Below, piece after piece: positions 42,848-51,051 of a stretch of 64,000 nucleotides of DNA. The position numbers and the translations under genes were made by a program. The notes under the pieces are model-generated. The model did no database searches. It was not told the origin of the DNA and saw nothing but the letters and a program-made list of their open reading frames with translations. The stretch covers positions 1 to 64,000 of the forward strand of contig NZ_JAOQJP010000011.1 of assembly GCF_025567305.1 (NCBI RefSeq), in the 5' to 3' direction. Positions within the stretch are counted from its first letter, which is position 1, and each line of letters opens with the position of its first letter. This stretch comes from Lentihominibacter butyricus (GTDB taxonomy: Bacteria; Bacillota; Clostridia; Peptostreptococcales; Anaerovoracaceae).

Positions 42848-44014
42848 ATGGACTTTAAATTATCAAAGACACATTTGCTTCAGCAGGAAATGTATCGCAG
42901 ATTTGCAGAAAATGAAGTTAAACCATTGGCAGAAGAAATGGATGAAACAGAAGTTTACAGCATGGAACTGCTTGCAAAGATGCAGAAATACGGACTTATG
43001 GGTATTCCTTACGCAAGAGAATACGGCGGAGTAGGCGGCGACTACCTCAGTTATGCACTGTGCATGGAAGAAGTATCAAAGGTTGACGGAAGTACTGGTA
43101 TCACTATTTCAGTACATACTTCACTCTGCTGCTCATGCATCGACGGTTTCGGTACAGAAGAGCAGAAGCAGAAATTCTTAAGACCGCTCATCGACGGATC
43201 AAAGTCAGGATGCTACGGACTTACTGAGCCAAATGCAGGATCAGACGCAGCAGGACAGCAGACACAGGCTGTATATGACGAAGCTACAGATGAGTACATC
43301 ATCAACGGTGGTAAGATCTTTACAACAAACTCAGGTTTTGCAGATACATGCATCGTTTTCGCTTTAACTGACAAGACTATCGGAACAAAGGGTATCTCAG
43401 CATTCATCGTACCTCTCAAGGATGACGAAGGCAACAGAACTCCTGGAGTTACAGTAAGTGAAAACATCAAGAGAATGGGTATCAGAGCAGCTTCAAACTG
43501 CGAAGTTTCATACGAAAACGTAAGAGTACCTGCAGCTAACAGACTTGGTAAAGAAGGACAGGGCTTCAAGATCGCTATGAAGGCTCTCGACGGCGGAAGA
43601 ATCGGTATCGCTGCACAGGCAGTAGGTCTTGCACAGGGGGCATTAAACGAAGCTCTCGCTTACGTTAAGGAAAGAAAGCAGTTCGGAAGACCGATCGCAG
43701 CATTCCAGACAACTCAGTTCAAATTAGCTGACATGCAGACTAAGATCGACGCAGCAAGACTCCTCACATGGAGAGCAGCATGCACTAAGGATGCTGGCGA
43801 AAACTACGGTCCTGCAGCTGCAATGGCTAAGTTATTCGCTTCAGACGTAGCTAACCAGGTGTGCAGAGAAGCTGTACAGCTCATGGGCGGATACGGCTAC
43901 TGCAGAGAATATCCTGTAGAAAGAGCATTAAGAGATGCTAAGATCACAGAGATATATGAAGGAACATCAGAAGTTATGAAGATGGTAATTTCAGGATCAA
44001 TGAAAATAAAGTAG
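42848..44014 (+). CDS. bcd: Short-chain acyl-CoA (butyryl-CoA) dehydrogenase
   Basis: This 388-residue flavoprotein has the acyl-CoA dehydrogenase signatures GLTEPNAGSDA and QLMGGYGYCREYPVERALRD and the catalytic glutamate in YEGTSEVMKM. With the EtfBA genes just downstream it should form a Bcd/Etf complex that reduces crotonyl-CoA to butyryl-CoA, possibly by flavin-based electron bifurcation with ferredoxin. Codon use is biased towards ATC, AGA and CTC, unlike neighbouring genes, pointing to high expression. TTTAGGAGG precedes the ATG. Confidence 0.93.
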   Translation: MDFKLSKTHLLQQEMYRRFAENEVKPLAEEMDETEVYSMELLAKMQKYGLMGIPYAREYGGVGGDYLSYALCMEEVSKVDGSTGITISVHTSLCCSCIDGFGTEEQKQKFLRPLIDGSKSGCYGLTEPNAGSDAAGQQTQAVYDEATDEYIINGGKIFTTNSGFADTCIVFALTDKTIGTKGISAFIVPLKDDEGNRTPGVTVSENIKRMGIRAASNCEVSYENVRVPAANRLGKEGQGFKIAMKALDGGRIGIAAQAVGLAQGALNEALAYVKERKQFGRPIAAFQTTQFKLADMQTKIDAARLLTWRAACTKDAGENYGPAAAMAKLFASDVANQVCREAVQLMGGYGYCREYPVERALRDAKITEIYEGTSEVMKMVISGSMKIK

Positions 44015-44037
44015 TAGTGTGAAGGGAGAAATTAACA

Positions 44038-44823
44038 ATGAAAATAGTAGTGTGCATAAAGCAGGTTCCGGACACAAACGAAGTAAAACTGGATCCTAAA
44101 ACTAACAGACTGATCAGAGATGGTGTTCCTAGCATCATCAACCATGACGATAAATCAGGTATAGAAGCAGCGCTTCAGCTTAAGGAAAAAGTAGGCGGAA
44201 CTGTTACAGTTGTCTGCATGGGACCTCCACAGGCTGACGTAGCATTAAGAGAAGCTCTTGCAATGGGATGCGACGATGCATACCTGCTTTCAGCAAGAGA
44301 ATTCGGCGGTTCAGATACTTGCGCAACAGCAATCATCATCTCAACTGCACTGAAGAAGATCGGATACGATCTCGTAATCACAGGAAGACAGGCTATCGAC
44401 GGAGATACTGCTCAGGTAGGTCCGCAGATCGCTGAAAACCTCGGAATCCCACAGGTTTCATATGCAGAAGAAATCGACGTTAACGGAGATGTAGTAACGG
44501 TAAGAAGACAGTACGAAGACAGACATCACATGATCGACGTTAAGACTCCTTGCCTCATCACTGCACTGCAGGAATTAGCTGAGCCAAGATACATGCACGC
44601 TGGCGGCGTTATCGATGCTTATGCAAAAGATATCACTGTATGGGGCTTTGATGACTTAAAAGACGGTTTAAACCCAGACTTCATCGGACTTAATGGATCA
44701 CCTACAAAGGTTGTAACTTCATTCGGTAAGATGGCTAAGGGTGCAGGAACTAAGTTAGATGTTAGCCCTGACGAAGCCGTTGCTGCAATCATAGCTAAGA
44801 TGGAAGAAAAGCATATTATTTAG
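44038..44823 (+). CDS. etfB: Electron transfer flavoprotein subunit beta
   Basis: EtfB (261 residues) starts MKIVVCIKQVPDTNEVKLD, the family hallmark, and has the nucleotide-binding DLVITGRQAIDGDTAQVGP segment. It pairs with EtfA to carry electrons between NADH, ferredoxin and the acyl-CoA dehydrogenase. It lies 23 bp after bcd and is followed at once by etfA, and it shares the same expression-type codon bias. Confidence 0.95.
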   Translation: MKIVVCIKQVPDTNEVKLDPKTNRLIRDGVPSIINHDDKSGIEAALQLKEKVGGTVTVVCMGPPQADVALREALAMGCDDAYLLSAREFGGSDTCATAIIISTALKKIGYDLVITGRQAIDGDTAQVGPQIAENLGIPQVSYAEEIDVNGDVVTVRRQYEDRHHMIDVKTPCLITALQELAEPRYMHAGGVIDAYAKDITVWGFDDLKDGLNPDFIGLNGSPTKVVTSFGKMAKGAGTKLDVSPDEAVAAIIAKMEEKHII

Positions 44824-44841
44824 TTGGGAGGATTCGTAAAA

Positions 44842-45915
44842 ATGAGCAAAGATTTATATGTAATAGCAGAGCAGAGAGATGGCAACATTGCCAAGGTAAC
44901 TCTGGAGCTTCTCGGTGAAGCAACGATATTGGCTGCTGATCTTAAGGAAAAAGTTTACGCAGTCCTCATGGGAAACAATGTTAAAGACAGAGCACAGGAA
45001 CTCATCGAAGCTGGAGCTGACGGTGTAATCGTAGTAGAAGATCCTATGCTCGAGGAATACGTGACTGAGCCTTATGCAAAGGCATTAACAGCAGTTATCA
45101 AGAACTATGACCCTAACATCGTACTGTTCGGAGCAACTTCGATCGGTAGAGACCTCGCTCCAAGAGTAGCAGCAAGAGTTCACACTGGACTGACTGCTGA
45201 CTGTACTCACCTGGACATCGACATGAACAAGTACTTCGATTTCTTACATGCAACTTCAACTGCAGATACAGATTCGATCGCTAAGAGACTTGGCATGGAC
45301 GACGTTACATTAAAGATGACAAGACCTGCATTCGGCGGTAACGTAATGGCAACGATCAGATGCGCTGATTACAGACCTCAGATGGCAACAGTAAGACCTG
45401 GAGTAATGAAGAAGATCGCTCCTGTTGCCGGCAAGCAGGGAACTGTTGAGGAGTTCAAGGTAGACTTCACTCCTGAAGACATGAACGTAACTATCAAGGA
45501 AGTAGTTAAAGATACTAAGAAAGCTGTTGATATCACAGAAGCTAAGGTTCTGGTATCAGGCGGAAGAGGTATCGGTTCACCTGAGTTCTTCGGCGAATTA
45601 AAGAAGGTTGCTGACTTACTCGGCGGAGAAATCTCATCATCAAGAGCAAACGTTGATGCAGGATGGATCGAAAGAGACAGACAGGTTGGTCAGACTGGTA
45701 AGACAGTTAGACCTGAACTGTACATGGCTTGCGGTATCTCAGGTGCTATCCAGCACATCGCAGGTATGGAAAACTCAGAGTGCGTAATCGCAATCAACAA
45801 GAACGATACAGCTGCTATCTTCGAAGTATCTGATTTAGGAATCGTTGGTGACGTAAAAGTTATCATCCCTAAGCTCGCAGAAGCTCTCGAAAAGTACAAG
45901 GCAGAAAACAACTAG
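44842..45915 (+). CDS. etfA: Electron transfer flavoprotein subunit alpha
   Basis: EtfA (357 residues from ATG 44842, with GGGAGGA upstream) has the C-terminal FAD-binding domain with VSGGRGIGSPEFFGEL, QVGQTGKTVRPELYMACGISGAIQH and NKNDTAAIFEVSDLGIVGD. It is the FAD-binding partner of EtfB in the butyryl-CoA dehydrogenase complex. TTG at 44824 lies before the ribosome binding site and is not the start. The gene ends the bcd-etfBA operon, and a terminator follows. Confidence 0.95.
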   Translation: MSKDLYVIAEQRDGNIAKVTLELLGEATILAADLKEKVYAVLMGNNVKDRAQELIEAGADGVIVVEDPMLEEYVTEPYAKALTAVIKNYDPNIVLFGATSIGRDLAPRVAARVHTGLTADCTHLDIDMNKYFDFLHATSTADTDSIAKRLGMDDVTLKMTRPAFGGNVMATIRCADYRPQMATVRPGVMKKIAPVAGKQGTVEEFKVDFTPEDMNVTIKEVVKDTKKAVDITEAKVLVSGGRGIGSPEFFGELKKVADLLGGEISSSRANVDAGWIERDRQVGQTGKTVRPELYMACGISGAIQHIAGMENSECVIAINKNDTAAIFEVSDLGIVGDVKVIIPKLAEALEKYKAENN

Positions 45916-45952
45916 TCTGCACTGTGGCAGTATAATAATCTGAATGACAAGA

Positions 45953-45992
45953 AGGTTGTGTTCCGGCATTATGCCGGACACAGCCTCTTTTC
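45953..45992 (+). terminator. Terminator of bcd-etfBA
   Basis: AGGTTGTGTTCCGGC (45953-45967) pairs with GCCGGACACAGCCT (45973-45986) with one bulge and one wobble, followed by CTTTTC. Confidence 0.8.
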
Positions 45993-46022
45993 TTGTAACT
46001 AAACCAAGGAGGGTGAATACAA

Positions 46023-46886
46023 GTGATACATGAAATAGCTCCGCATTTTCTCGACAATTCATTTGCAAAGGCAAACATGGCTCGAGTCGGATCTGATTCT
46101 GTATTTTTTACATTCAGAGGAGGAAAAGTCCTCGTGTGCAATGAGAATGGCAGACTGAGCCTGCCGGTGATAGGGCAGCTGCAGGGCGAAGCCAGCGAGA
46201 TTGCTGATCAGGCAGTTTATGCTTTCTCAGTCGATGAGTCACCGATGTTCCTGATTCCGGGAAAAGCTATGGCAGACAGGATCCCGGAAGGAAGTCCCGA
46301 GGGAATGGAATACGTCGATATACGTGAACTGTATGACAGGCATGAGAGATGGCCGGCGCTTGCAGCAGTTACTGCCAGACATCTGGATCACTGGTATGGA
46401 GAACACCGGTACTGCGGCTGCTGCGGAAGTGTTATGGAGCATTCCGATAAGGAACGTGCGATGATATGCCCTGAATGCCGGAATATCCAGTATCCGCGTA
46501 TTTCCCCGGTGATAATGGCTGCTATAACAGACGGAGACAGACTGCTCGTCACGAGATATGCAGGAAGACCGTATAAAGGACTGGCGCTGATCGCGGGCTT
46601 TGTGGAGATAGGCGAATCGGTCGAAGGTGCTCTGCAGCGTGAAGTGATGGAGGAAGTCGGGTTGAAGGTGAAAGATCTGAAATATTTCGGCAGTCAGCCG
46701 TGGGGATTTTCTGATTCACTGATCACGGGATTCTTCGCATCGCTCGATGGCAGTGATGTTGTCACAGTTGATCGCAGCGAGCTTTCAGAAGCAGTATGGA
46801 TGCATAGAGATGAGATCCCGCAGATGAAAAACGATATGAGCATCACGGCAGTGATGATAGAAGCGTTCAGGAAGGGTGAGATATAG
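46023..46886 (+). CDS. nudC: NADH pyrophosphatase NudC-like Nudix hydrolase
   Basis: The protein (287 residues) has an N-terminal domain, a zinc ribbon (YCGCCG and ICPEC, about 130-155) and a Nudix box GFVEIGESVEGALQREVMEE-VG. The NudC-specific SQPWGFSDSLI follows the box. The enzyme hydrolyses NAD(H) and can remove NAD caps from RNA. It starts at GTG 46023, about 10 nt after AAGGAGGG. It is transcribed alone between two terminators. Confidence 0.92.
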   Translation: MIHEIAPHFLDNSFAKANMARVGSDSVFFTFRGGKVLVCNENGRLSLPVIGQLQGEASEIADQAVYAFSVDESPMFLIPGKAMADRIPEGSPEGMEYVDIRELYDRHERWPALAAVTARHLDHWYGEHRYCGCCGSVMEHSDKERAMICPECRNIQYPRISPVIMAAITDGDRLLVTRYAGRPYKGLALIAGFVEIGESVEGALQREVMEEVGLKVKDLKYFGSQPWGFSDSLITGFFASLDGSDVVTVDRSELSEAVWMHRDEIPQMKNDMSITAVMIEAFRKGEI

Positions 46887-47009
46887 GTCTGTAAGAACTT
46901 TGATCCATATAGGTCAAATTTCAGACTGGATTTAGGTTGCAGTGTGACATGTATTCAGCTGTCGACAGCGCTGGTGGTGATCATTGCAGTGCTTTAGTTT
47001 AAAAATGAT

Positions 47010-47050
47010 GGGCGCCGCTATAAAGATTTATGATCATTATAGCGGCGCCC
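47010..47050. terminator. Bidirectional terminator between nudC and the XRE operon
   Basis: GGGCGCCGCTATAA (47010-47023) and TTATAGCGGCGCCC (47037-47050) form a perfect 14-bp stem, with TTTT leaving on the plus strand and TTTTT on the minus strand. Confidence 0.85.
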
Positions 47051-47088
47051 TGTTTTCGTGGATTATCGCTGATATACTTGGAGACGTT

Positions 47089-47295
47089 TTACTTTTCTTC
47101 ATCTACAAATTCAAACAAGTCCTCAACGGTCACATGGAATACTTTCGCAATAGACATAGCCAATTTAAGGGAGGGATTATATCTGCCGTTTTCAAGATGA
47201 ACGATCGTTTCTCGTCTTGTACCGACAAGCTCCGCAAGTTCGCTCTGCTTATAACCTGCCTGCTCACGATATTCTTTGATTTTAGTTACGAGCAC
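47089..47295 (-). CDS. Small XRE-family transcriptional regulator
   Basis: This 68-residue protein is a single Cro/CI-type helix-turn-helix (IKEYREQAGYKQSELAELVG, TRRETIVHLENGRYNPSLKL) with a short C-terminal tail (VTVEDLFEFVDEEK). Such minimal regulators commonly pair with a membrane protein, as here. It uses a GTG start with AAAGGGGG upstream, and that site overlaps the end of the membrane gene. It is the likely ligand of the 20-bp inverted repeat at the operon promoter. Confidence 0.88.
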   Translation of the reverse strand: MLVTKIKEYREQAGYKQSELAELVGTRRETIVHLENGRYNPSLKLAMSIAKVFHVTVEDLFEFVDEEK

Positions 47296-47299
47296 TATT

Positions 47300-47710
47300 T
47301 TAAACCCCCTTTATATCCATATAGCAGAATAGGATAGTTCTTATAATTGACATCAGTACCAGTGTGCCGACCAGCATATATCCGATCACTTCCGGGGATA
47401 CTGTAAATCTTAAAATAGCGGACAGAAATCCGATACAGACGATTAATACCGTTACGATCTTGTAGCAGATCGAATCGCAACGTTTTAGATTTGCAGCCGC
47501 CATTTCATCTGTGATCTCTTTCTTGTATTTTTTTTCACGTATAGCCAGGAAACAGAAAAAACAAAAAGCAAATATTGCAACGCAGTTTTGTATAGAGGAA
47601 AAATAATTTTCCCAGCTGTTTCTGGCCCAGCACCAGTAATATGCTGCAATACAAATTGTCAGCACGATACGTGCACCAACAAGCTCTCTTAATGTTACCT
47701 TTTTATTCAT
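47300..47710 (-). CDS. Four-helix membrane protein paired with the XRE regulator
   Basis: This 136-residue protein has about four hydrophobic segments (about 10-28, 38-57, 80-100, 107-128) with basic connecting loops (REKKYKKEITDE). I do not recognise the family. Small HTH regulators with membrane partners of this sort are common in Firmicutes, and their role is mostly unknown. It is the first gene of the two-gene operon, with AAGGAGAG before the ATG and 4 bp between its stop and the regulator's start. Confidence 0.72.
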   Translation of the reverse strand: MNKKVTLRELVGARIVLTICIAAYYWCWARNSWENYFSSIQNCVAIFAFCFFCFLAIREKKYKKEITDEMAAANLKRCDSICYKIVTVLIVCIGFLSAILRFTVSPEVIGYMLVGTLVLMSIIRTILFCYMDIKGV

Positions 47711-47746
47711 GATTCTCTCCTTGATGTTACATATTTCGCACTTGCG

Positions 47747-47809
47747 ATGTTATAAATATATCACTTGAATATGAGAAGGTCAACACTAAAAGTGATATAT
47801 TTATAACAT
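47747..47809 (-). promoter_or_regulatory. Promoter and 20-bp inverted-repeat operator of the XRE operon
   Basis: ATGTTATAAATATATCACTT (47747-47766) and its exact reverse complement (47790-47809) flank 23 bp. On the minus strand TTGACC (47783-47778) and TATATT (47760-47755) form a promoter with a 17-nt spacer. One arm covers the -10 and the other lies just upstream of the -35. Each arm is itself an imperfect dyad (GTNATANATNTATNAC), so it probably binds a regulator dimer. Confidence 0.75.
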
Positions 47810-47893
47810 TTTTTTCTGAAATCGTGTTGAGGATATCTAACAGGGGTATTATTATTTCAAAAATCATATCAGGCATTGCGGCTGGAAAAATAA

Positions 47894-47949
47894 AAAACGG
47901 CAGTATTCCTGCTGTCAAATCAGGAGATACTGCCGTTTTCGATTCTTTG
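47894..47949 (-). terminator. Terminator of scfB
   Basis: AAAACGGCAGTAT (47894-47906) and ATACTGCCGTTTT (47937-47949) form a 13-bp stem. On the minus strand the stem runs into a T-rich tail directly after the scfB stop. Confidence 0.8.
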
Positions 47950-47964
47950 AGATTTTTTAAATTC

Positions 47965-49338
47965 CTACAGATCTTCGCACATCTCTGCGACTTTGAGCAT
48001 GATGGCACATTCGATCCTCTTTTTATGGAGCTGGCACCCCATGTCATACACGCCTGTTATCGAACCCGTCGTGTGATATGCGTTAGCAGCGCAGCCGCCG
48101 CTGCAGTAGAGTTTGGCGAAGCAGTCGGCGCATTCGCTGTGCGAATATACATTGCAGCCTTTGAATTCATCGCATACCGATGCGTTCGTGATGCCGTCGT
48201 AGATATTTCCGAGCAGAAACTTCTCGTCTCCGACGAACTGATGACATGGATACAGGTCGCCTGCCGGAGTAACAGCGACGTATTCAGTGCCGACGCCGCA
48301 GCCGGAGATACGCTTGACGATGCACGGCCCGCCTGTCAGATCTATCATATAGTGATAGAATGTAAAATCGCGGCCTTTGCCTTCACGTTTGCGATCGAGC
48401 ATCTCACATGCCAGTCGCTCATACTCGGAAAGCAGCTTAGGTATATCGGATTCCTGAAGCGCATAAGGCGCATCTGCAGGCGCAACTACAGGCTCGATGG
48501 ACAGCTCCTTGAAGCCGAGATCAGCCATGTGCAGTATATCGTCTGCAAAATCCGTATTATAGTGAGTGTACGTGCCGCGCACGTAGTAGTTCTGCTGGTT
48601 TCTTGAGTCAGCGAGCTTCTTGAAAGCAGGCAGGATCATATCGTACGTGCCCTCGTTTCCGTGAGTCCTTCTGACCTTGTCGTTTATATTTTTCCTGCCG
48701 TCCAGACTTATCACGACATTGCTCATTTCTCTGTTGGCGAATTCGATCACCTCGTCGTCGAGGAGCATACCGTTGGTCGTAAGCGTAAAGCGGAAATTCT
48801 TGTCGTGTATCTTTTCCTGAGAACGGCCATATGCAACGAGCTGCTTGACGACGTCGAAGTTGAGCAGCGGTTCGCCGCCGAAGAAATCGACTTCGAGATT
48901 GCGTCGCGTGCCTGAGTTTTCGATCAGCCAGTCAAGTGCGCGCTTACCGACTTCGTAGCTCATGATAGCCTGCTCGCCGTGATATTCACCTTTGCCTGCA
49001 AAGCAGTATTCACATGTCATATTGCACGCGTGTGCAACATGGAGACAGATCGCCTTGACTACGGACTGACGTTCCTTGAACAGGCCGGCCTGTCCGGAGA
49101 ACAGGTCTTTTGTAAAGAGCTGGTGGTCTTTTTTCAGCGTCTCTATATCGTCGAGGATCTCCTGTACGTCAGCCTCTGATATGTCGTAGCGCTGACTGAT
49201 CGTCGAGATTATCTCTTCTGCGGGTGTGTTCTCGTAAAGCGCGATCGCATCGTAAGCCGCATCATCTACAGTATGTATGCAGCCGCTTTCCGAATCCAGC
49301 ACGATATTGTAGCCGTTTAATTTATATTGATGAACCAT
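47965..49338 (-). CDS. scfB: SCIFF ranthipeptide radical SAM maturase
   Basis: This 457-residue radical SAM/SPASM enzyme installs a thioether cross-link in the SCIFF peptide encoded just upstream. An N-terminal peptide-recognition region (1-95) is followed by the radical SAM cluster motif CNMTCEYC (about 105-112), FFGGEPLLNFD, and a C-terminal SPASM region with many cysteines (CGVGTEYVAVTPAGDLYPCH, CNVYSHSECADCFAKLYCSGGC). The pair is nearly universal in Clostridia, but the cellular function of the product is still poorly known. Confidence 0.95.
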   Translation of the reverse strand: MVHQYKLNGYNIVLDSESGCIHTVDDAAYDAIALYENTPAEEIISTISQRYDISEADVQEILDDIETLKKDHQLFTKDLFSGQAGLFKERQSVVKAICLHVAHACNMTCEYCFAGKGEYHGEQAIMSYEVGKRALDWLIENSGTRRNLEVDFFGGEPLLNFDVVKQLVAYGRSQEKIHDKNFRFTLTTNGMLLDDEVIEFANREMSNVVISLDGRKNINDKVRRTHGNEGTYDMILPAFKKLADSRNQQNYYVRGTYTHYNTDFADDILHMADLGFKELSIEPVVAPADAPYALQESDIPKLLSEYERLACEMLDRKREGKGRDFTFYHYMIDLTGGPCIVKRISGCGVGTEYVAVTPAGDLYPCHQFVGDEKFLLGNIYDGITNASVCDEFKGCNVYSHSECADCFAKLYCSGGCAANAYHTTGSITGVYDMGCQLHKKRIECAIMLKVAEMCEDL

Positions 49339-49404
49339 GTATATCCTATATTCCTTTCCAAATCAAACAGAATGTACGGGGATTACCCCGGTCACAAGAA
49401 AATA

Positions 49405-49429
49405 GCTGCATCCGGATCCCAGATGCAGC
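49405..49429 (-). terminator. Hairpin between scfA and scfB (possible attenuator)
   Basis: GCTGCATC and GATGCAGC form an 8-bp stem with a 9-nt loop. On the minus strand it is followed by TATTTTC. It may let more scfA than scfB be made. Confidence 0.55.
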
Positions 49430-49468
49430 AATCGATATCAGTATGTCACAGTATCCTGAAACGAACTT

Positions 49469-49615
49469 CTAGTTCTTGCATTTTTCGCACTGCTGGTTAG
49501 CAACGCTGCATGAAGTCTTGCTTGCGGACTGACATGAAGTCTGGCATTCTCCGCAGCCCCCTGTCTTAGCAGATTTTTCGAGATCGCGTGATACTAAAGT
49601 CTTGATTCTTTTCAC
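49469..49615 (-). CDS. scfA: Six-cysteine ranthipeptide precursor SCIFF
   Basis: This is the 48-residue precursor of the SCIFF peptide. It starts at GTG 49615, with AAAGGTGG 7 nt upstream, giving the usual (V)KRIKTL opening. The core has six cysteines, C21, C24, C28, C36, C43 and C46, within GCGECQTSCQSASKTSC and the following tail. A longer frame to 49663 exists but overlaps the promoter. The typical family core, as I recall it, has a cysteine at the position of S32, so the spacing here looks slightly altered. Confidence 0.92.
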   Translation of the reverse strand: MKRIKTLVSRDLEKSAKTGGCGECQTSCQSASKTSCSVANQQCEKCKN

Positions 49616-49661
49616 TTGTGGTTCCACCTTTCTGTTAAATGTTGTAATATTACTGCATAAC

Positions 49662-49690
49662 ATGATATCATATTTTCAACGGATTGTAAA
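49662..49690 (-). promoter_or_regulatory. Promoter of scfA-scfB
   Basis: On the minus strand TTTACA (49690-49685) and TATCAT (49667-49662) are separated by 17 nt. Confidence 0.55.
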
Positions 49691-49712
49691 GCATGGGAAA
49701 GTCTGATAATAT

Positions 49713-50270
49713 ATGGATATGAAGAACAAAAAAGAACTGAGAAAAGAAATACTTGATATAAGAAGCTCGCTCAGCGACGATGATGTAAAGCTGCATTCCG
49801 AGGCGATATGCAGCAGGCTGCAGGACACTGAACAGTACAGACGTGCAGAAAACGTGTGCCTTTACATGCCTATAAGGAACGAGGTGGATGTGACTCTGAT
49901 AATGGAAAGGGCGCGGGCTGACGGCAAGACCGTCTGGCTGCCCAGGGTCAGAGATGGAGTTATGCATTTTCATCTGTATGGTGAGGAAACCGCACTCATC
50001 AGCGGGGCTTTCGGTATACGGGAGCCCGATTCGGAAAATGTGCTGGTGCCGGGAGGCGAGACGCTCGTGGTTATGCCGGGCGCGGTTTTTTCGGAAAAAC
50101 GTGACAGGATCGGATACGGCGGCGGGTACTATGACAGGTTCCTTGAAAAATACGGAGAATGTATGACTGCGGCAGTGTGCTATGATTTTCAGATAACGGA
50201 TGGTGTCCCTGCAGAGGAACATGACATCAGGCCGGTGCTGGTCGTGAGTGAAAAAAGGGTGATAGAGTGA
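49713..50270 (+). CDS. 5-formyltetrahydrofolate cyclo-ligase
   Basis: This 185-residue ATP-dependent enzyme converts 5-formyl-THF to 5,10-methenyl-THF in one-carbon metabolism. Motifs include KKELRKEILDIRSSL at the start, the substrate region NEVDVTLI, VMPGAVFSEKRDRIGYGGGYYDRFL (the conserved ATP/Mg segment) and YDFQITD. No strong ribosome binding site lies at the best spacing, so ATG 49713 or 49719 could be used. larB follows after 16 bp. Confidence 0.9.
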   Translation: MDMKNKKELRKEILDIRSSLSDDDVKLHSEAICSRLQDTEQYRRAENVCLYMPIRNEVDVTLIMERARADGKTVWLPRVRDGVMHFHLYGEETALISGAFGIREPDSENVLVPGGETLVVMPGAVFSEKRDRIGYGGGYYDRFLEKYGECMTAAVCYDFQITDGVPAEEHDIRPVLVVSEKRVIE

Positions 50271-50286
50271 CGGAGGACGGGATGCG

Positions 50287-51051
50287 ATGAAAGAAAAATA
50301 TATAAAGGAAGTTCTGGAAAAAGTAAAGGACGGTGGTCTGGCAGTGGACGATGCGTATGAGCAGCTGCGTGATCTGCCGTTCAAGGATATAGGTTTTGCC
50401 AATGTGGATAATCACAGAGCAGTGAGGACGGGATTCCCTGAAGTGGTGTTCTGTCAGGGAAAGACACCGCGGCAGATCGCGCAGATCATGGCTGAGCTTG
50501 TGAAAAACGGCGGCAATATCATGGGAACGAGAGCGACCGCGGAAGATTATAAGGCGGTGAAGGAACTGCTCAGCGATGCGGAATACTATGAGACTGCACG
50601 TATCATAGCGGTCAGGGATATGGAATCTGACGGTGAGGAGACTATGGAGCAGAGACGGTCGGTCGCGGTGATAACGGCCGGAACTGCTGACATACCGGTA
50701 GCTGAGGAAGCTGCAGTGACAGCCGGGATGCTGGGCAACAGAGTGGACAGGATATACGATGTGGGCGTTGCAGGTATACACAGGCTGTTCGACAAGCTCG
50801 ACAGGATAAGGGCTGCAGATGTCGTGATCGTCATAGCAGGTATGGAAGGCGCTCTGGCAAGCGTTGTCGGAGGTCTCGTGGACGTGCCGGTCATAGCAGT
50901 GCCGACGAGCATAGGGTACGGCGCGAATCTCGGAGGACTTTCAGCTCTACTTTCGATGCTCAACAGCTGTGCCAACGGAGTCGGAGTCGTCAATATCGAC
51001 AATGGTTTCGGAGCGGCATACCTGGCTTCTGTGATAAACAGAAAACGCTGA
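50287..51051 (+). CDS. larB: Nickel pincer cofactor biosynthesis protein LarB
   Basis: LarB carboxylates and hydrolyses nicotinic acid adenine dinucleotide in the first step of the nickel-pincer nucleotide cofactor used by lactate racemase. The PurE-like C-terminal half is clear: VAVITAGTADIPVAEEAA, DVGVAGIHRLFDKLD, VIVIAGMEGALASVVGGLVD-V, and PTSIGYGANLGGLSALL. The usual partners larA, larC and larE are not within the window, so this copy is locally an orphan. GGAGGACGGG precedes the ATG. Confidence 0.92.
   Translation: MKEKYIKEVLEKVKDGGLAVDDAYEQLRDLPFKDIGFANVDNHRAVRTGFPEVVFCQGKTPRQIAQIMAELVKNGGNIMGTRATAEDYKAVKELLSDAEYYETARIIAVRDMESDGEETMEQRRSVAVITAGTADIPVAEEAAVTAGMLGNRVDRIYDVGVAGIHRLFDKLDRIRAADVVIVIAGMEGALASVVGGLVDVPVIAVPTSIGYGANLGGLSALLSMLNSCANGVGVVNIDNGFGAAYLASVINRKR

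Noticed and set aside
46984..47337. Plus-strand open frame of 117 codons
   Set aside because: It overlaps a bidirectional terminator and is antisense to the XRE regulator, which has a clear helix-turn-helix.
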